Shown in pieces: positions 61,369-64,000 of a stretch of 64,000 nt of DNA. Source of the DNA: an uncultured Sphingomonadaceae bacterium (GTDB lineage Bacteria > Pseudomonadota > Alphaproteobacteria > Sphingomonadales > Sphingomonadaceae); assembly GCA_937995515.1 (NCBI GenBank), contig CALKJZ010000008.1, forward strand, positions 62,001 through 126,000, written 5' to 3'. Both the position numbers and the translations under genes were made by a program. The notes under the pieces are model-generated. The model worked only from the letters and a program-made list of their open reading frames with translations. It was not told the origin of the DNA and did not search any database. Numbering within the stretch: position 1 is the first letter of the stretch; every line of letters begins with the position of its first letter.

Positions 61369-64000
61369 CTAGAACCGGCCCGTCACCCCGAGGAAGAAGA
61401 AGCGGCCGAGGCCGGAGACCGGATAGGAGCGGTTGGCGATGTAGGGTTCCTCGTTGGTGAGGTTGTTGACCCCGCCGCGGAAGCTGAAACGCTCGTCGAC
61501 ATCGAGGTTGAAGGCGATGCCGTGCACCCAGACCGGGCCGGCGATCACCTCGGGCCCGAACACCGACGAGCCCTCGCCCACGTCCTCGATCTGCACCGCG
61601 GTCGCGATGGCCTGGCTGCCGACATAGCGGATGTTCCAGGTGAAGGTGAACGGCCCCTTGTTCCAGCTGAAGGCGCCAGTGCCGGCCCATTCCGGCACGC
61701 CCTGTTCCCGAAGCGCCGGGTTGGCGACGTCTGGCCGGAGGGGATCGAAGAATCGGTCGAGGCGCTCCGTCCAGTTGGCGACAACGGACACGGAGAAATT
61801 ATTGTCATCGACATTGAATCGATAATTGGCAGCCATGTCGATGCCGGAGGTCTTCAGCGCCGCGAAGTTGATCTGGGTCTGGCGGAGGAAGTTGAAGCCG
61901 AGGAAGGTGGGCGAATTTGGGTCGCGGTTGCGGGTGAACAGAGTGCAGAAGTTATTCGGGAACGTTGGAAGATCATAACAATTGTTGACAATGTCTTGTG
62001 CGGTCACGGCCTGGATTGCGTCAGAGATCTTGATGCTGTAATAGTCGGCCGAGAAGGTAAGGCCCGGCAGGAAGCGGGGCTGCAGGACGCCGCCCACCGT
62101 CCAGGTGGTGGCGCGCTCCTCCGTCAGGTTGGGGTTGCCGCCGATGACGCCGCTGAAGCGGGCGGTGAGCGGGTCGGTATAGCCGGGCGGGATCCCGTCT
62201 GCCCGGCAGTTGTTGAGCCGGTTCTGCGCGTTCGGGTCGCCGCGCGCGATCGCTGCGTCGATCTCGGTCTGGTCGCACGGGTCGAGCGGGCGGAACACCG
62301 CGCCCTGCTCGGGGCTGAACAGCTCGAAGATGTTGGGCGCGCGGATGGCGCGGGCATAGCTGCCGCGCAGGCGCAGGTCGCTGACCGGCGCCCAGACCCC
62401 GTTGACGTTCCAGGTGAAGGTGTCGCCGACGGTCGAATAGTTGGCGAAACGGCCGGCGGCGCCAAGGGACAGTTCTTCGGCGAACGGCTTCGCGCGCAGC
62501 AGCGGCACGAAGATTTCGCCGAACGCCTCCTTCACGTCGAACTTGCCGCGCGTGTTGAACACGCGGCTCTGGCCATCGAAATCGAGCGCCTTGAGCCCAG
62601 GTTCGATATCGCCGATGAAGGTGCCAGCCGGGCCGGCGGGCGAGCCTTCGGGAAGCAGGCCGAGGGAAAAATCATTGTAGATAAAGCGGCTCTTTTCCTC
62701 GCGGTATTCGGCCCCGACGACGAAGCCGATTGGCCCGCCGGGAAGGGTGAGGAAGCCGCCGGTGTCGCCGGTCACGGCGAGGGTTGCCACGAACTGCTCG
62801 ATCTTCGCCCGGTTCTCGGTTGGCACGGTGATGAAGGCCGCCGCCTCGGGCGAAACCGAGAAGGCGCCGCGCATGATGTTGGCCGGGCGGCACTGGCCGT
62901 CGCCCGGCCGGAAGGTGAAGAAGCCGGCCGGGATGACGGGGAAGAACTCCGAGCCCGGGTGGAGCGCGGTCGGGTCAAGGTCGGACCGGCAGACGATCCG
63001 ACCGTCGGGCGCGCGCACCGCATCGAGGGCGGCGAACAGCCGGTCGGGCAGCACCGTGTTCTCCTGCCGGATCCGCGCGTTGGTCTGCCCCCAGTTGAGG
63101 CCGAGGTCATAGCGGAGATTGTCGGTAATCGCGCCGCGCGCGCCGCCGACAATCCGCCACGTGTCGCGGAACCGCCGCGCGATCCCGGGGCCGAGGTCGA
63201 GGAAATCCCGGCTGATGCGCAGCCCGCCGGCCTCGTCGGCATCGGCCTGGAGCGCCGGCGGGATCCAGGGATTGTCGGGGAAGATCAGCAGGCTGTCGTA
63301 GAAGGTGTTGTAATTGTTGCGGTTGATCGTCTCGGTGCGGACATATTTGCCGTCCCAGAAGAGTTCGAACGCGGGCGAGACCTCGAACTGGCCCTTGAGG
63401 TTGGCGTAGATCCGCTCCGACCCCGGCAGCAGGCTCGTCTGGTCGGTCCGCTCGACCGCGCCATCGCCGCCGAACTGGTTCGATCCCGTCGAGATGATGC
63501 CGTCGTTGAAGATTCGCACGCCGCCATCGGGCGTCGTCACATAGCAGCCGCCGCCGCCGAACCCGGTCCAGCCGACATAGCTCTCGTTGCAATCGTTGAT
63601 GCCGTTGTTGTTGATGTCGGCGGAGAAGAAGTCGAAGTCCGCGCGGAACACGAGGCCCGAGTTCGCGCTGATGGCAAACACCGGCTGCCGGCCGATGACC
63701 CGCGTGGGCGCATTGGCGGCGCGGTCGATGAGCGCCTGTTCGGCAGGCGTCGGGGTGCGGCCGTCGGCGAACACCCGGTTGTAGATGGGGGTGCCGGGCA
63801 GCGGAATGAGCGGGCCGAAGGAAATCCGCGTCGTCCGTGGCCCCGGTCCGCCGACCCGGAAGAAGTTGGCAAAGTTCGGCATTGTTGCCGGGTCGATGTC
63901 GCCCTTCTGGAACCGCAGGGCCGGGTTTGCATAGGTGGTCGAGTTGTTCGCCCGGCCGTTGTCGCGGGTGAAGGGACGGTCGCCCAGCAGCACTTCGGAA
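61369..64000 (-). CDS. TonB-dependent outer-membrane receptor, C-terminal part, cut by window edge
   Basis: About 876 residues of a TonB-dependent receptor are present; the N-terminal signal, TonB box and most of the plug lie beyond base 64000. The barrel shows repeated alternating strands, RLRGSYARAIRAPNIFELFS, ERATTWTVGGVLQPRFLPGL and SADYYSIKISDAIQAV, ending in aromatic YPVSGLGRFFFLGVTGRF as outer-membrane proteins do. An EF-hand-like loop (DINNNGINDC) occurs near the start of the visible part; similar loops are frequent in sphingomonad receptors. The substrate cannot be told. The nearest gene is the isobutyryl-CoA-type dehydrogenase, in convergent orientation. Confidence 0.9.
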   Translation of the reverse strand, partial: SEVLLGDRPFTRDNGRANNSTTYANPALRFQKGDIDPATMPNFANFFRVGGPGPRTTRISFGPLIPLPGTPIYNRVFADGRTPTPAEQALIDRAANAPTRVIGRQPVFAISANSGLVFRADFDFFSADINNNGINDCNESYVGWTGFGGGGCYVTTPDGGVRIFNDGIISTGSNQFGGDGAVERTDQTSLLPGSERIYANLKGQFEVSPAFELFWDGKYVRTETINRNNYNTFYDSLLIFPDNPWIPPALQADADEAGGLRISRDFLDLGPGIARRFRDTWRIVGGARGAITDNLRYDLGLNWGQTNARIRQENTVLPDRLFAALDAVRAPDGRIVCRSDLDPTALHPGSEFFPVIPAGFFTFRPGDGQCRPANIMRGAFSVSPEAAAFITVPTENRAKIEQFVATLAVTGDTGGFLTLPGGPIGFVVGAEYREEKSRFIYNDFSLGLLPEGSPAGPAGTFIGDIEPGLKALDFDGQSRVFNTRGKFDVKEAFGEIFVPLLRAKPFAEELSLGAAGRFANYSTVGDTFTWNVNGVWAPVSDLRLRGSYARAIRAPNIFELFSPEQGAVFRPLDPCDQTEIDAAIARGDPNAQNRLNNCRADGIPPGYTDPLTARFSGVIGGNPNLTEERATTWTVGGVLQPRFLPGLTFSADYYSIKISDAIQAVTAQDIVNNCYDLPTFPNNFCTLFTRNRDPNSPTFLGFNFLRQTQINFAALKTSGIDMAANYRFNVDDNNFSVSVVANWTERLDRFFDPLRPDVANPALREQGVPEWAGTGAFSWNKGPFTFTWNIRYVGSQAIATAVQIEDVGEGSSVFGPEVIAGPVWVHGIAFNLDVDERFSFRGGVNNLTNEEPYIANRSYPVSGLGRFFFLGVTGRF

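Overview
The window is a gene-dense, very GC-rich chromosomal segment from an alphaproteobacterium, most likely Sphingomonadales. This rests on gene content and order, not on a database search. The clues are usg, a ChpT-like phosphotransferase, an ATP12-type F1 chaperone, DUF1491, the infA-maf-RNase G-like-yacG-tRNA-Phe block, the argH-lptM-lysA cluster opposite tlpA, and a large TonB-dependent receptor. Almost everything is core metabolism, information processing or envelope biology. I see no insertion sequence, integrase, CRISPR array or rRNA operon.

Layout. 1-2741 (minus) is an acyl-CoA operon: two unlike acyl-CoA dehydrogenases and an acyl-CoA synthetase cut by the window edge. 2812-8454 (plus) is a chain coupled by 4-base overlaps (lgt, MidA-like methyltransferase, aminopeptidase P, Ca2+/H+ antiporter), followed by a Dps with a very acidic tail. 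8499-14435 mixes a D-amino-acid transaminase, photolyase, ferredoxin, AlkA-type glycosylase, SpoU methyltransferase, a GH19 endolysin-like enzyme and a DUF429-like protein. 14450-20450 holds a YeiH-type transporter, a HARE-HTH/GIY-YIG protein, the fluoride channel, RluC, usg, a HAD phosphatase, the ATP12 chaperone and a hydrolase. 20465-28958 holds malic enzyme, mutS, lepA, a sirtuin and dapB. 29225-34524 runs infA, maf, an RNase E/G-like protein, yacG, tRNA-Phe, coaE, dnaQ, hpf, a thioesterase and DUF1491.

35620-40863 is the most unusual locus. A 1250-residue protein carries a complete subtilisin (S8) triad and, after a proline-rich linker, a complete thermolysin-like (gluzincin) zinc site. 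Three bases later comes a 495-residue metallo-beta-lactamase-fold hydrolase. Neither protein has a visible signal peptide. I know of no described system with this make-up, so it is the best candidate for something new.

41109-51281 holds methylmalonyl-CoA mutase, lysA-lptM-argH, tlpA, an NfeD/SPFH pair, a CoA-ester lyase, rpoH and rluD. 51337-54948 (plus) holds a JAMM peptidase, a cold-shock protein, a ChpT-like protein, a DjlA-like co-chaperone, a DMT transporter and an amidase. 54935-59751 (minus) is the rpmH-rnpA-yidD-yidC-engB block ending in a nitronate monooxygenase homologue. 60134-61279 is an isobutyryl-CoA-type dehydrogenase and 61369-64000 a truncated TonB-dependent receptor.

Two genes, the thioesterase at 33731 and engB, have no ATG, GTG or TTG at the place homology requires and probably start at CTG. 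Two divergent pairs can share overlapping start codons inside a CATG palindrome. Small repeats and inverted repeats sit upstream of infA, of two wall-hydrolase genes and of rpmH.
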